A stretch of DNA of 64,000 nucleotides. It comes from Sphingobium sp. 66-54 (GTDB taxonomy: Bacteria > Pseudomonadota > Alphaproteobacteria > Sphingomonadales > Sphingomonadaceae). A program made the translations under genes and the position numbers. Positions 1 to 9,147 of this stretch are shown here, piece by piece; the stretch's first letter is position 1, and each line of letters starts with the position of its first letter. The notes under the pieces are model-generated. The model saw only the letters and a program-made list of their open reading frames with translations, did no database searches and had not been told where the DNA came from. Where the stretch lies: NCBI GenBank assembly GCA_001899715.1, contig MKWI01000003.1, positions 1-64,000 on the forward strand, written 5' to 3'.

Positions 1-75
1 CTTACCCCCAAGCAGGCATCCTACATCGGCGTCCCCGTCGAAGGACCCTTCAAGCCCGACCACTATCGCTATTGA
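1..75 (+). CDS. ahcY: Adenosylhomocysteinase, C-terminal end (partial)
   Basis: Only the last 24 codons are in the window. They read through KPDHYRY and a TGA stop. The PFKPDHYRY tail is the highly conserved C-terminus of S-adenosylhomocysteine hydrolase, whose terminal Lys and Tyr reach the NAD site of the neighbouring subunit. The enzyme splits S-adenosylhomocysteine into homocysteine and adenosine. The next gene downstream is an adenosine kinase, which would remove the adenosine product, so the pair makes sense together. The start of the gene lies outside the window. Confidence 0.93.
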   Translation, partial: LTPKQASYIGVPVEGPFKPDHYRY

Positions 76-199
76 GGGGGGCCTTTCGTCGCCGGGCGGC
101 AAGTTCAGCGTGACGAGAGGGGCCGATCTGGGCCATAGGCGACGCACCGATCATGGGCCTCCGCCCCATGCCTGAACAACGATGCACGAAAGAGGTACG

Positions 200-1177
200 A
201 TGAGCGAAGCAATCCATGATGTGCTGGGCGTCGGCAACGCCATTGTCGACATCATCGCCCAGGCCGACGACGCCTTTCTGGAAGCGCACGGTATGGCCAA
301 GGGCGGCATGGCGTTGATCGACGAGGCACGGGCGCACGCGCTTTATGCGACCATGGGATCGGCCATCGAAGCTTCCGGCGGATCGGCAGCCAACACCATT
401 GCGGGCGTCGCCTCGTTCGGCGGGCGGGCGGCGTTTATCGGCAAGGTGCGTGACGACGAGTTCGGCCAGATCTTCGGCCACGACCTGACTTCGCTCGGCG
501 TCCGCTTCACCACGCCTGCGGCTACAAACGGTGCGGCCACTGCGCGTTGTCTGGTGCTGGTAACGCCGGACGCGCAGCGCACCATGAACACTCATCTGGG
601 CGCCTGTGTCGACCTCACTCCGGCCGATATCGACGCCGATCTCGTCGCGGCTTCGGCCATCACCTATCTGGAGGGCTATCTGTTCGATCCGCCCGCCGCC
701 AAGGACGCCTTCCGCAAGGCCGCGACCATCGCGCGCGGGGCCGGCCGCAAGGTTGCCCTCACCTTGTCGGACAGCTTCTGCGTGCACCGCTATAAGGACG
801 AGTTCAAGCAGCTCATCGCCGAGCATATCGACATATTGTTCGCCAACGAGGCCGAGATCGAGGCGCTCTACGGCAGCCGCGACATCGCCGCCGCGGCGGA
901 CGACCTCGCCGGGCAGGTCAGCATCGCCGCGATCACCCGCAGCGAGAAGGGATCACTGCTGGTCAGCGGCAGCGAACGCGTCGCCGTTCCCGCCGCGCCG
1001 ATCGAGGAGCTGGTCGACACCACCGGCGCGGGCGACCTCTATGCGGCCGGGGTACTCTACGGCCTCAGCCGCCAACTCTCGCTCGCCGAATGCGGCCGGC
1101 TGGGCAGCCTCGCCGCCGCCGAAGTGATCCAGCACTACGGCGCGCGGCCATTGCAGCCGCTGGGGGAGTTGGCCTGA
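200..1177 (+). CDS. PfkB-family adenosine kinase
   Basis: A 325-residue ribokinase/PfkB-fold sugar kinase. It has the N-terminal GVGNAIVDI strand, the GGSAANT substrate-binding turn near residue 65, and the C-terminal DTTGAGDLYAAG signature, whose Asp is the catalytic base. The position right after ahcY and the sequence type point to adenosine kinase (adenosine plus ATP to AMP), closing the salvage arm of the methyl cycle. I chose the ATG at 200 rather than the in-frame ATG at 182 because a GAGG ribosome site sits just upstream of 200 and the protein then begins directly at the conserved strand. A different nucleoside or sugar substrate cannot be excluded. Confidence 0.88.
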   Translation: MSEAIHDVLGVGNAIVDIIAQADDAFLEAHGMAKGGMALIDEARAHALYATMGSAIEASGGSAANTIAGVASFGGRAAFIGKVRDDEFGQIFGHDLTSLGVRFTTPAATNGAATARCLVLVTPDAQRTMNTHLGACVDLTPADIDADLVAASAITYLEGYLFDPPAAKDAFRKAATIARGAGRKVALTLSDSFCVHRYKDEFKQLIAEHIDILFANEAEIEALYGSRDIAAAADDLAGQVSIAAITRSEKGSLLVSGSERVAVPAAPIEELVDTTGAGDLYAAGVLYGLSRQLSLAECGRLGSLAAAEVIQHYGARPLQPLGELA

Positions 1178-1277
1178 GGCGAGCGGGCCGTTGATCGGGG
1201 ATTGAGAAGCGGGCGAGCACCGGGCACTGTGTGCCTACTTCCCTGTTCGCAGCTAGATCCGCGCCTCCCATCCCAAG

Positions 1278-1358
1278 CATGTGCTCCTGCGTAGACAGGG
1301 CCCGGAGCGACAGGGCGCTGCGGCTGGGCTTGGGTTCCTGCCTTCGCAGGAACACATG
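1278..1358. repeat. Dispersed palindromic intergenic repeat, copy 1
   Basis: An 81-bp imperfect palindrome whose ends are CATGTGCTCCTGCG and CGCAGGAACACATG. It belongs to the same family as the elements near 5106, 9012 and 11809. It lies between two convergent genes and could fold into a long hairpin in either transcript. Confidence 0.8.
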
Positions 1359-1386
1359 TCGCTTCCGGCACCGGATTGCCTTCACC

Positions 1387-2769
1387 CTATCCCGCCCGCC
1401 CCAATTCCGCCGGGCGCGAGACGATGTAGCTCTCATTATTGAACCACAGCCCCCGCTGCGCTTGCAGAACGGCGCGGGTGGCGTCCACATACAGGTTGCG
1501 GTTGAGCACCGAGGAAAGGCGCGCGTCTTCGATCTGGGCGACATAGCTCGCCGCGTTCCACGCCGCAAGCAGGGTGGACATGCCAATCTCGCCGTCCGGC
1601 GCAATCTCCGTCGGCAAAGTGCGGATCGAGAAGCGAAACAGCGCTTCCGCGTCGCCGTGGTTATGGAATTGGTAGCTGCGCGCCTCGCCGCCCAGTTCGG
1701 CCTTCACCTCCGCCATCAGCGCCGCGCGGCCGGTGGCGAAGGGGCTCTCGCCCGGCCACACAGCACGGATAATCTCCAGTCCAGGATCGTGGCCGTGACT
1801 ATGCACACCCATCAGCCGTCCGCCGGGCCGCAGCGCGCGCACCAGCGGCGCCACGATCCGCCGAGCCTTGAAGGCGAGCGGCGCCCGCGCACGATAGGGC
1901 TGGGAGAGCAGCACGAAATCGAAATCCGCGCGCGCCAGCCCCCGGCGCGGGATGATCGAATCGAGCACGAACTGCTGATCCTTGCGGTAGATGACCAGCA
2001 CGGCGGGCGTCTGATGGACCGGATGGCCGCTCGCCTGGCTGACCTTCACCTGCCAGTCCCGGTCCAGCACCGGCTGGAGCGCGGCGATCGCTTCCTCGAA
2101 ATCGCCCGCCGTCGCGCCCTCCAGCGCTACCTCGTGCCACACCATCGCGCTGGCGGCGACGGGCGAGGCCGGCTTGAGCCACGGCGCGTCGCCATAATTG
2201 AGGTTGGTGACGACCAGCACCGTGGCCGGATGCTCCTGGAAGCGGTCCGGCATCTTCTCCAGCATCAGCCGGACATTCTCGATGCTGATCTCCTTGGCGA
2301 CCACGTAGAAGGGCAGCCACGGATAGCGGCGGTGGGCGCCGCGCAGCAGCCGGGTGAGCGCAGTGCCGTCCCCCGCTCCGCCATCGAACAGGCGGACGGC
2401 GGGCGGCGCGGGCTGGACGTGCGCGAGCTGCTCCAGCGCGCGGTCGACGATCACCTGCTTCTCCGATGTCGTGTTGACGAACATCAGATATTTCTGGCGG
2501 TTATCGTAGAAGCGGAAGCCGTGGACCGGGTCCAGCGCCCGGTCGATCCCGGTGATTGCCGAACGCAGCAGACCCGCCGAGGGGCCGCCCTTCTCGGCGA
2601 TGAAGCGGTGGACGCGGTTGACCGTCTCCAGCGTCACGCGGCCGCCCTGTTGCAAGCGCGTGACCAGCTTACCGTCATTGACCGCCTGCCGCCCAAAGGT
2701 GGTCTGCGCGATTTTCAGGCGACGGCAGGCCTCGTCGATCTGGGCAAGCAGAACCTCCGCGTCCGTCAT
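1387..2769 (-). CDS. HTH-fused SAM-dependent methyltransferase-like protein
   Basis: A 460-residue protein with no family I can name with certainty. Residues 8-60 (TTFGRQAVNDGKLVTRL and the following helix) look like a small helix-turn-helix. Around residue 145 the segment LFDGGAGDGTALTRLL has the glycine-rich motif I of class I SAM-dependent methyltransferases, followed by VVAKEIS in the place of motif II and VLVVTNLNYGD near the motif III/IV region. A role as a small-molecule methyltransferase is an inference. It lies 128 bases downstream of, and on the same strand as, a CmcJ/NvfI-like oxidase, so the two may be co-transcribed tailoring enzymes. The HTH could equally be a structural cap rather than a DNA-binding domain. 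Confidence 0.6.
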   Translation of the reverse strand: MTDAEVLLAQIDEACRRLKIAQTTFGRQAVNDGKLVTRLQQGGRVTLETVNRVHRFIAEKGGPSAGLLRSAITGIDRALDPVHGFRFYDNRQKYLMFVNTTSEKQVIVDRALEQLAHVQPAPPAVRLFDGGAGDGTALTRLLRGAHRRYPWLPFYVVAKEISIENVRLMLEKMPDRFQEHPATVLVVTNLNYGDAPWLKPASPVAASAMVWHEVALEGATAGDFEEAIAALQPVLDRDWQVKVSQASGHPVHQTPAVLVIYRKDQQFVLDSIIPRRGLARADFDFVLLSQPYRARAPLAFKARRIVAPLVRALRPGGRLMGVHSHGHDPGLEIIRAVWPGESPFATGRAALMAEVKAELGGEARSYQFHNHGDAEALFRFSIRTLPTEIAPDGEIGMSTLLAAWNAASYVAQIEDARLSSVLNRNLYVDATRAVLQAQRGLWFNNESYIVSRPAELGRAG

Positions 2770-2897
2770 CGGCCAATCGTCCCTCGATCGTTCCGCTCCG
2801 GCTCCCCGCGCCGGACCGGCCCTCTCCCCGGCGCCTGCACCGCCGTGCCCAGCCTACGCCGTTGGGGCCGCGCCGCAAGCCAAATGGCACCGCGCCC

Positions 2898-3692
2898 TCA
2901 TGCCATGAAGGCGATGGTGCGGATCTCGATGCTCTGGCGGGGCGGCGAATCGGGCGTCGAAGCCGGGTCGTCGAAGGCACTGTGGCCAGTCCACTGCACT
3001 GCCTCCGGATCGGAATCGAACAGGCGGAAGACGAATGCCTCGTCCGGCTGCATGCGCGGCGCGTAATACCAGCGGTGGTCCGGATTGTAGGCGAGGTTGA
3101 AGCCCCAGAGCGAGCGGCGTCCTGCGTCGCCCAGGCCACCGCGCACCTCGCTGGGAAAGAGGTCACTCGCCGCAACGCTGCTCGCATCGCACAGGGCCAG
3201 CGGGGAGCGTTCCACAGGGCGCAGAGGTCGCCAGATATTGATGAGCATGTGCCGCCCGGCCAGTCGCCGCTCGGCCTCCTCCGCCGGAAGCAGGTCGAAG
3301 GTGAAATCGCGTACCGTGCGCGCACCATAATCGACATGCGCGCCGAACGCCGGGAGATTGCCGTCGCCCGCTTCCTTCGCATCGGTGCGCAGCATCGGGC
3401 CAAAGCTGATGACCTTGGCGGCGCCGGTCAGCCAGGTGACGAGCGCCACCGCCTCCTGCGCATGGAGGCGCTTCATCTCCGCCTCGTCGGCTGCGCCCGG
3501 CACGGCCGATTCGCCCTTCACCAACACGAACCCGTTGCGGTCGAGCGAGAGGCTGCCGGCGATGGGCCGCACATCATGGATGGGAACGACATGCTCCTCG
3601 ATTGGCCAATAGCTTTCGGCGCGGTTGGCGGCGTTGAACACCGCGCTCTCGCCGCGCACCACATAATTCATCTTGACCCTGATCGGCTCCAC
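2898..3692 (-). CDS. CmcJ/NvfI-family oxidoreductase-like protein
   Basis: A 264-residue protein resembling the CmcJ/NvfI (gibberellin desaturase-like) family of non-heme iron proteins. Seen are an early NYVVRGESAVF strand, a mid-protein RTVRDFTFDLLP, the LINIWRPLRPVERSPLALCD block with the N-x-W-R-P signature, and a closing HRWYYAPRMQPDEAFVF in which the final His is probably a metal ligand. The GTG at 3692 is preferred because GGAGAGGAG lies nine bases upstream; an in-frame GTG at 3731 would add 13 residues. It is divergent from an MFS carrier and followed by a methyltransferase-like gene, as expected for modification of a small organic acid or secondary metabolite. The substrate is unknown. 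Confidence 0.65.
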   Translation of the reverse strand: MEPIRVKMNYVVRGESAVFNAANRAESYWPIEEHVVPIHDVRPIAGSLSLDRNGFVLVKGESAVPGAADEAEMKRLHAQEAVALVTWLTGAAKVISFGPMLRTDAKEAGDGNLPAFGAHVDYGARTVRDFTFDLLPAEEAERRLAGRHMLINIWRPLRPVERSPLALCDASSVAASDLFPSEVRGGLGDAGRRSLWGFNLAYNPDHRWYYAPRMQPDEAFVFRLFDSDPEAVQWTGHSAFDDPASTPDSPPRQSIEIRTIAFMA

Positions 3693-3793
3693 GACCCGTC
3701 GCTCCTCTCCATGCCCGCCCTGCCGGACCACATCGCCATTGCGTTCCTTCCACCGGACCCATAGCCTGCCGGCAAAACAGGGCGAGGGGCAGG

Positions 3794-5095
3794 ATGGCAG
3801 GCGACTATGATCCGCGCAAGGCGCTCGGCGCGCGCCCGATGCTGCTTGTCCAATGGCTCATCATCCTCATCCCGGTCTCCATCAACATGGTGGACGGCTA
3901 CGACATATTGGCGCTGGCGCAGGCCGCGCCGGTGCTGGCGCGGGAGTGGCAGCTCGGGCCGGACGAACTGGGTGAGCTGCTGAGCTTCAGCCTCGCCGGC
4001 ATGGCGCTGGGCGCGCTCGGCGTCTCGCCGGTGGCGGACACCAAGGGGCGGCGGCCCGCCATCCTCTTTTGCCTGTTCCTGATGAGCGGAGGCATGTTCG
4101 GCGCGGCGCTCTCGCACGGTTACTGGGGCATGGCGCTCTCCCGGCTTGTCACCGGCATCGGCATTGGCGGCATGACCAGCACGGCGGGCACGCTGGCGAT
4201 GGAATATGCCTCGGACAAGCGCCGCGAGTTCGCGCCCAGCTTCGTCGCCTCGGCCTATCCCATCGGCACCATCGTCGGCGGCGTGGTGGCGATCAGCGTG
4301 CTCGACACGTTCGGCTGGCGCGGCATCTTCTGGGTGGGCGGCATGCTCTCGGCCATCATCATCCCGATAAGCTGGTTCTGGCTGCCCGAATCGCTCGATT
4401 TCCTGCTCGCCCGCCAGCCGCGCGGCGCGCTCGCCAAAACCAACCGCGTGCTCGACCGGCTGCGCTTGCCCCGGCTCGACGACCTGCCGCCGATGCCACC
4501 CGCCGCAAGGGACAGCGACGCGGTGCGCGAGATCGTGGCCAAGGAGCATCGCTTCGAGATCTTCCGCCTGTGCACCGCGCACGCGCTCAACATGTTCTCC
4601 TTCTATTTCATCATCAACTGGGCGGTGAAATGGGTGACGGAGCTGGGCCTCTCCACGGCGGCCGGCATCTCCTATTCGATCTATGTGTCGGTCGGCGGGA
4701 TCGCGGGCGGACTGATTGCGGGCTGGATCGCCGGGCGCGTCGGCGTCAAGCGGCTGACCTTCATCACCCTGTTCGGCGTGGCGGCAATGATCATCCTGTT
4801 CGGTCTGCTGCCGCCCAACCTGCCGCTGCTGGTCGGCAATGCCCTGCTGCTCGGCGGCATGTTGTTCGGCTCCGCCTGCGGGTGCTGGTTGACCATCGTC
4901 TATGCCTTCCCGGCGCAACTGCGCGCCACCGGCCTTGGCATCGCCACCACGGTCGGTCGCATCGGCTCGATCTTCGGCCCGCTCACCGCGGGCTATCTGC
5001 TCGCCGCCGGCATGGGCAAGCCGCTCATCTGCATCCTGCTCGCCATCCCCGCGATGCTGGCGGCGCTGATCTTCTCGACCGCGCGGCGGGCATAA
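3794..5095 (+). CDS. MFS transporter, aromatic-acid:proton symporter type
   Basis: A 433-residue protein with about twelve hydrophobic segments. It carries the MVDGYDILALAQAAP stretch in helix 1, equivalent to the DGxD motif of the AAHS branch (PcaK/BenK type), and PVADTKGRRP in loop 2-3, equivalent to the MFS motif A. It probably imports an organic or aromatic acid with protons at the inner membrane. Its start has GAGGGGCAGG just upstream. It is divergently arranged with the CmcJ-like gene, about 100 bases away, so the two units may share a control region. Confidence 0.82.
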   Translation: MAGDYDPRKALGARPMLLVQWLIILIPVSINMVDGYDILALAQAAPVLAREWQLGPDELGELLSFSLAGMALGALGVSPVADTKGRRPAILFCLFLMSGGMFGAALSHGYWGMALSRLVTGIGIGGMTSTAGTLAMEYASDKRREFAPSFVASAYPIGTIVGGVVAISVLDTFGWRGIFWVGGMLSAIIIPISWFWLPESLDFLLARQPRGALAKTNRVLDRLRLPRLDDLPPMPPAARDSDAVREIVAKEHRFEIFRLCTAHALNMFSFYFIINWAVKWVTELGLSTAAGISYSIYVSVGGIAGGLIAGWIAGRVGVKRLTFITLFGVAAMIILFGLLPPNLPLLVGNALLLGGMLFGSACGCWLTIVYAFPAQLRATGLGIATTVGRIGSIFGPLTAGYLLAAGMGKPLICILLAIPAMLAALIFSTARRA

Positions 5096-5105
5096 AGCGC
5101 AAAGC

Positions 5106-5187
5106 CAGTGCTTCTGCGCAGGCAGGAGCCCAGGTCGATAAGGAGCCGCTGCCGGGCTCTGGGCTCCTGCCTGCGCAGGAGAACAGG
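5106..5187. repeat. Dispersed palindromic intergenic repeat, copy 2
   Basis: A palindrome of about 82 bp with arms CTTCTGCGCAGGCAGGAGCC and GGCTCCTGCCTGCGCAGGAG around a short variable centre. It starts 11 bases after the MFS stop codon and ends 45 bases before the next gene. Confidence 0.82.
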
Positions 5188-5231
5188 CATCCCAAACGCA
5201 ACGCTTCCCTCGCACCCCCACAGTCTCTAAG

Positions 5232-6509
5232 ATGGCCTCCATGGCAGGTCTCTCCATGCCAGAGCAGCAACTCCTCGCAGCTCTCCGGGGCAGGCAGGCG
5301 GCCATGGCTGCAACCCTCGTCGAGTGGGCGGAGATAAACTCCGGCAGCCGCAATCTCGATGGCCTGACCGAAATGCGTGCGCGGATCGCGGACCGGCTGG
5401 AGCCGCTGGCCGACACCGTCAGCGCCCACGCGCCCGATCCCGTCACCACGCTGGACGATACCGGCACCGAGATCGCGGTGTCGCACGGCGCCAATTTGCT
5501 CGCGCGCAAGCGGCCGGAGCGTAACCGCCGTCTCATCCTCACCGGCCATATGGACACGGTGTTCGCGACCGATCACCCTTTCCAGCAGTGCCGCCGGATC
5601 GACGCCAACACGCTCGGCGGCCCCGGCGCGGCGGACATGAAGGGCGGCCTCATCGTGATGATAGAGGCGCTCGCCGCGCTGGAAGCTGTGGGCGCCATCG
5701 ACGGCATCGGCTGGGACGTGGTGGTCAATGCCGACGAGGAAGTGGGATCGCTCGGCTCGGCCTCGCTGCTGCGCGAGACGGCGCGGCGCTGCCAGATCGG
5801 CCTCACCTTCGAGCCCGCCGTCACGCCGGAAGGCCGCCTCGCCAGCGCCCGGCGCGGCAGCGGCAATTTCGTTGCGACCCTCGCCGGCCGTACCGCTCAT
5901 GCCGGACGCAATCCGCAGGACGGGCGCAACGCGGTGGTCGCCGCCGCCGACCTTGCCGTGCGGCTCGACGGGTTGAAGCACGCCATCCCCGGCCTCTCGG
6001 TCAATGTCGCCCGCGTGACCGGCGGCGGCGCCAACAATGTCGTGCCGGACGCGGCGGCGCTGAGCTGGAACATGCGCCCCATCGACGCCGAGGCGCAGCA
6101 GCGCGCCGAGCAGGCGATGGCGGCGGCGCTGGACGATGTGCGGCGCACGCACGAGGTCGCGATCCGCCTCGCCGGTGGCTTCGCCCGCCCGCCCAAGCCA
6201 TTCGATGCGCGCCACGCGCTGCTGTTCGGCCTGGTGCGCGATGCCGGCGCCGACCTTGGCCTCGCCATCGACTGGCAGCCGAGCGGCGGCGTTTGCGACG
6301 GCAACAACATCGCCGCCGAGAATGTCGTGGTGGTCGACACCATGGGCGTGCGCGGCGGCGCCATCCACACGGACGGCGAATATGTGCTGCTCGATAGCCT
6401 GAGCGAGCGCGCCGCGCTGGCGGCCATCACCATCGCGCGGATCGCGCAGGGGCGGCTCGACGGTATCATCGGGCAACCACAGGCAAGGGAGGACGGCACA
6501 TATGGCTGA
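5232..6509 (+). CDS. M20-family metallopeptidase/amidohydrolase (AST-linked hydrolase)
   Basis: A 425-residue M20 (glutamate carboxypeptidase-like) zinc hydrolase. Metal-ligand motifs are visible in order: GHMDTVF (His, Asp) near residue 100, the bridging Asp in GAADMKGGL near 137, the catalytic Glu pair in DEEVGS near 172, FEPA, and a C-terminal GAIHTDGEY His. It overlaps astA by eight bases and heads the arginine succinyltransferase cluster. No AstE is seen here, so it may carry out the last step, removing succinate from N-succinylglutamate. That is inferred from position; AstE itself belongs to the unrelated M14 family. ATG codons at 5232 and 5241 are both possible starts. Confidence 0.78.
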   Translation: MASMAGLSMPEQQLLAALRGRQAAMAATLVEWAEINSGSRNLDGLTEMRARIADRLEPLADTVSAHAPDPVTTLDDTGTEIAVSHGANLLARKRPERNRRLILTGHMDTVFATDHPFQQCRRIDANTLGGPGAADMKGGLIVMIEALAALEAVGAIDGIGWDVVVNADEEVGSLGSASLLRETARRCQIGLTFEPAVTPEGRLASARRGSGNFVATLAGRTAHAGRNPQDGRNAVVAAADLAVRLDGLKHAIPGLSVNVARVTGGGANNVVPDAAALSWNMRPIDAEAQQRAEQAMAAALDDVRRTHEVAIRLAGGFARPPKPFDARHALLFGLVRDAGADLGLAIDWQPSGGVCDGNNIAAENVVVVDTMGVRGGAIHTDGEYVLLDSLSERAALAAITIARIAQGRLDGIIGQPQAREDGTYG

Positions 6510-7545
6510 TCGCGAGGGCTGGTTCGTCCGCCCTGCCACGCTCGACGATCTCGACGCGGTCCATGCCTTGGCCGGCCAGACCGGCCCCGGCTTCACCAAC
6601 CTGCCCAACGACCGCGATGCGCTTAAACAGCGGCTGGAGCGCAGCGCACGCAGCTTCGCGGCCGACCCCACCGCGCCGGACGACGGGCTCTACCTGTTCG
6701 CGCTGGAGCAGCAAGGCACCGGCCGGATCGGCGGCACGGCGCTGATCTTCGCCAGCGTCGGCACCAAAAAGCCCTTCTATTCCTACAAGCTCACCCGCCT
6801 CTCCCAATATTCGCGCCAGCTCGACCGGATCGTGACGACCAACGTGCTCAACCTGGTCAACGATTTCGCGGGGGCGAGCGAGGTGGGCGGGTTGTTCCTG
6901 ATCCCCGAGTTGCGCCATGGCGGCCTCGGCGCACTGCTCGCGCGCAGCCGCTATCTGTTCATGGCGCTGCACCGCGAGCGGTTCGGCACGCAGGTGCTCA
7001 CCGAGTTGCGCGGCTATCAGGAGCCGGAGGGGGTTTCGCCGTTCTGGGAAGGGCTTACGCGGCGTTTCTTCGATCTGGAGTTCGCCGAAGCAGATCGCTT
7101 CCATGCGCTCAACGGCAACCAGTTCATTGCCGATCTAATGCCCAAGCACCCGATCTACACCATCCTGCTCCCACAGGACGCGCAGGACGCCATCGGCAAG
7201 CCACACGCGCAAGGCGCGGCCGCGATGAAGCTGCTGGAGGCGGAGGGATTCACCTATCAGGGCTATGTCGACCTGTTCGACGCCGGGCCGACGATGCAGG
7301 CCGAAATCGCCAATCTACGCACCGTGCGCGAGGCAATGCGCGCCACCGCGCGGCAGGACACCGCCTCGCCGGGCGGCCCCCGCACGCCCTCGTTGATCGC
7401 GACCGGCCGGCTCGGCGCTTTCCGCGCGTGGCTGGCCGAGGGGCGCGTTGCGGATGAGGGCGCGACGCTCCATCTCGACACGGCAGGTATGGCGCTCGGC
7501 CAACTCGCCGATGGCGACTCCATCCTCCATGTTCCTCTGCGCTGA
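6502..7545 (+). CDS. astA: Arginine N-succinyltransferase
   Basis: A 347-residue AstA-family acyltransferase (GNAT-like fold). Recognisable landmarks are the N-terminal VRPATLDDLDAVHALA, KKPFYSYKLTRLSQYS in the middle, the GGLFLIPELRHGGLGALLA CoA-binding region, the FADADR-like EFAEADRF and MPKHPIYTILLP. It transfers succinyl from succinyl-CoA to the alpha-amino group of arginine, the first step of the ammonia-producing AST route. The start overlaps the M20 gene (ATGGCTGA), with GGGAGG upstream, which suggests translational coupling. The length matches the family. Confidence 0.93.
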   Translation: MADREGWFVRPATLDDLDAVHALAGQTGPGFTNLPNDRDALKQRLERSARSFAADPTAPDDGLYLFALEQQGTGRIGGTALIFASVGTKKPFYSYKLTRLSQYSRQLDRIVTTNVLNLVNDFAGASEVGGLFLIPELRHGGLGALLARSRYLFMALHRERFGTQVLTELRGYQEPEGVSPFWEGLTRRFFDLEFAEADRFHALNGNQFIADLMPKHPIYTILLPQDAQDAIGKPHAQGAAAMKLLEAEGFTYQGYVDLFDAGPTMQAEIANLRTVREAMRATARQDTASPGGPRTPSLIATGRLGAFRAWLAEGRVADEGATLHLDTAGMALGQLADGDSILHVPLR

Positions 7546-7556
7546 AAGCTCGAACC

Positions 7557-8978
7557 ATGCGCGATCTCATCTCCACCGACCCATGCACTGGCGAAACCAT
7601 CTGGCGCGGCCCGGTGAGCGACGCCCGCGTCGTCGACAGCGCCGTGGCACGCGCCAGCACCGCCCAGCCGGGTTGGGAAGCAACCCCGCTCACCCGCCGC
7701 ATCGCCACATTGGAAGCCTATGCTGCCCGCGTGACCGCCCGCGCCGACGAGATCGCCCACCTCATCTCCCGCGAGACCGGCAAACCTTATTGGGAGACGA
7801 AAACGGAGGCCGCCAGCGTCGCTGCCAAGGTCGCCATCTCCATCCGCGCACTGGCCGAGCGGGCGGGCGAGCATCTCTCCGACGCGGGCGGTATCACGCA
7901 GGCGCTGCGCCATCGCCCGCACGGCGTTCTGGCCGTGCTCGGCCCCTATAATTTCCCGGCACACCTACCAAACGGGCACATCGTCCCCGCGCTACTCGCC
8001 GGCAACACGGTGGTGTTCAAGCCGAGCGAGTTGGCTCCCGCCACCGCCGAGTTGATGGGCATCCTCTGGGACGAGGCCGGGCTGCCCGCCGGCGTACTGG
8101 AGATTGTGCAGGGCGATGGCGAAACCGGCCGCGCACTGGCCGCCCATGACGGCACGGACGGGCTGCTGTTCACCGGCAGCTCAACGACTGGCAAGCTGCT
8201 CGCCCGCCAGTTCGCCGAGACGCCGGGGCGCATCCTCGCGCTGGAGATGGGCGGCAACAATCCGCTGCTGGTATGGAACATGGCACCGGAGGATCTGGAC
8301 GCGGCGGTCGCGCTCATCCTCCAGTCGGCCTATCTCTCCGCCGGCCAGCGCTGCACCTGCGCGCGCCGGCTGATCCTGTCCGACACGCTGGCGGACGCAC
8401 TGCTTCCCCGCCTGCTCACCGCTATCGACCGGCTGATGATCGGCGCGCCGTTCGACGAGCCCCAGCCCTTCATGGGCCCGGTGGTGGATAATCGCGCCGC
8501 CGACACGGTTCAGAGCCAGGTCGCGGGCCTGCTGGCGCTGGGCGGCCGCCCGCTCCGGCCGCTCCACCGGCCGGACCCGCGCATCCCCTTCCTCACCCCC
8601 GCGCTCATCGACATGACCGGCCTCCCCAAAGCACCGGACGAGGAGATTTTCGGCCCGGTGCTGCAACTGTGGCGCGAGCGGGACCTCGGCGCCGCCATCG
8701 CCCGCGCGAACGCCACGCGCTTTGGCCTTTCCGCCGCCATGCTCGGCGGCACGGCCGAGCAGTTCGCGCGTTTCCGCGCCGGCATCCGCGCCGGTGTGGT
8801 CAACTGGAACCGCCCGACCAACGGCGCCAGCTCCGCCCTGCCCTTCGGCGGCCTCGGCGACAGCGGTAATTTGCGCCCCAGCGCCTATTACGCCGCCGAT
8901 TATTGCGCCCACCCGGTCGGCGGCATGGAAGTGCCAACGCTGGCGGGCGAAATCGCCATCGGGATGAAGCCAGCATGA
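7557..8978 (+). CDS. astD: N-succinylglutamate 5-semialdehyde dehydrogenase
   Basis: A 473-residue member of the aldehyde dehydrogenase superfamily of the AstD type. It opens with STDPCTGETIWRG, has the GPYNFPAHLPNGHI block typical of AstD, the FTGSSTTGK nucleotide-binding turn, the ALEMGGNNPL catalytic Glu region and the SAGQRCTCARRL catalytic Cys near residue 265. It oxidises succinylglutamic semialdehyde to succinylglutamate using NAD. It begins 11 bases after astA in the same operon. Confidence 0.94.
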   Translation: MRDLISTDPCTGETIWRGPVSDARVVDSAVARASTAQPGWEATPLTRRIATLEAYAARVTARADEIAHLISRETGKPYWETKTEAASVAAKVAISIRALAERAGEHLSDAGGITQALRHRPHGVLAVLGPYNFPAHLPNGHIVPALLAGNTVVFKPSELAPATAELMGILWDEAGLPAGVLEIVQGDGETGRALAAHDGTDGLLFTGSSTTGKLLARQFAETPGRILALEMGGNNPLLVWNMAPEDLDAAVALILQSAYLSAGQRCTCARRLILSDTLADALLPRLLTAIDRLMIGAPFDEPQPFMGPVVDNRAADTVQSQVAGLLALGGRPLRPLHRPDPRIPFLTPALIDMTGLPKAPDEEIFGPVLQLWRERDLGAAIARANATRFGLSAAMLGGTAEQFARFRAGIRAGVVNWNRPTNGASSALPFGGLGDSGNLRPSAYYAADYCAHPVGGMEVPTLAGEIAIGMKPA

Positions 8979-9011
8979 GCGCGCGAGGCGTGTCCGGCCC
9001 GAAAGGCCCAC

Positions 9012-9092
9012 CAGTGCTCCTGCGAAGGCAGGAGCCCAGGGCCCAACCGACGTGCCTCGCCGCCTTGGGCTCCCGCCTTCGCATGAGCACTG
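9012..9092. repeat. Dispersed palindromic intergenic repeat, copy 3
   Basis: The best-preserved copy. CAGTGCTCCTGCGAAGGCAG at the left is mirrored by CTTCGCATGAGCACTG at the right, with inner arms GAGCCCAGGGC and GCCTTGGGCTC. It sits between astD and astB inside the operon, so any folding would occur in the operon mRNA. Confidence 0.87.
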
Positions 9093-9147
9093 TCCCCTCC
9101 CGGCTCGCCCACCTCCTCCCGCCAACCATCGCACGGAGCGCCGCCCC

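Noticed and set aside
1231-3066. A 611-codon open frame on the plus strand
   Set aside because: Antisense to the methyltransferase-like gene and made of low-complexity Arg/His-rich sequence.
5232-6509. Naming the M20 hydrolase astE
   Set aside because: AstE is an M14-family enzyme; this protein has M20 metal motifs. Only a functional substitution is possible.
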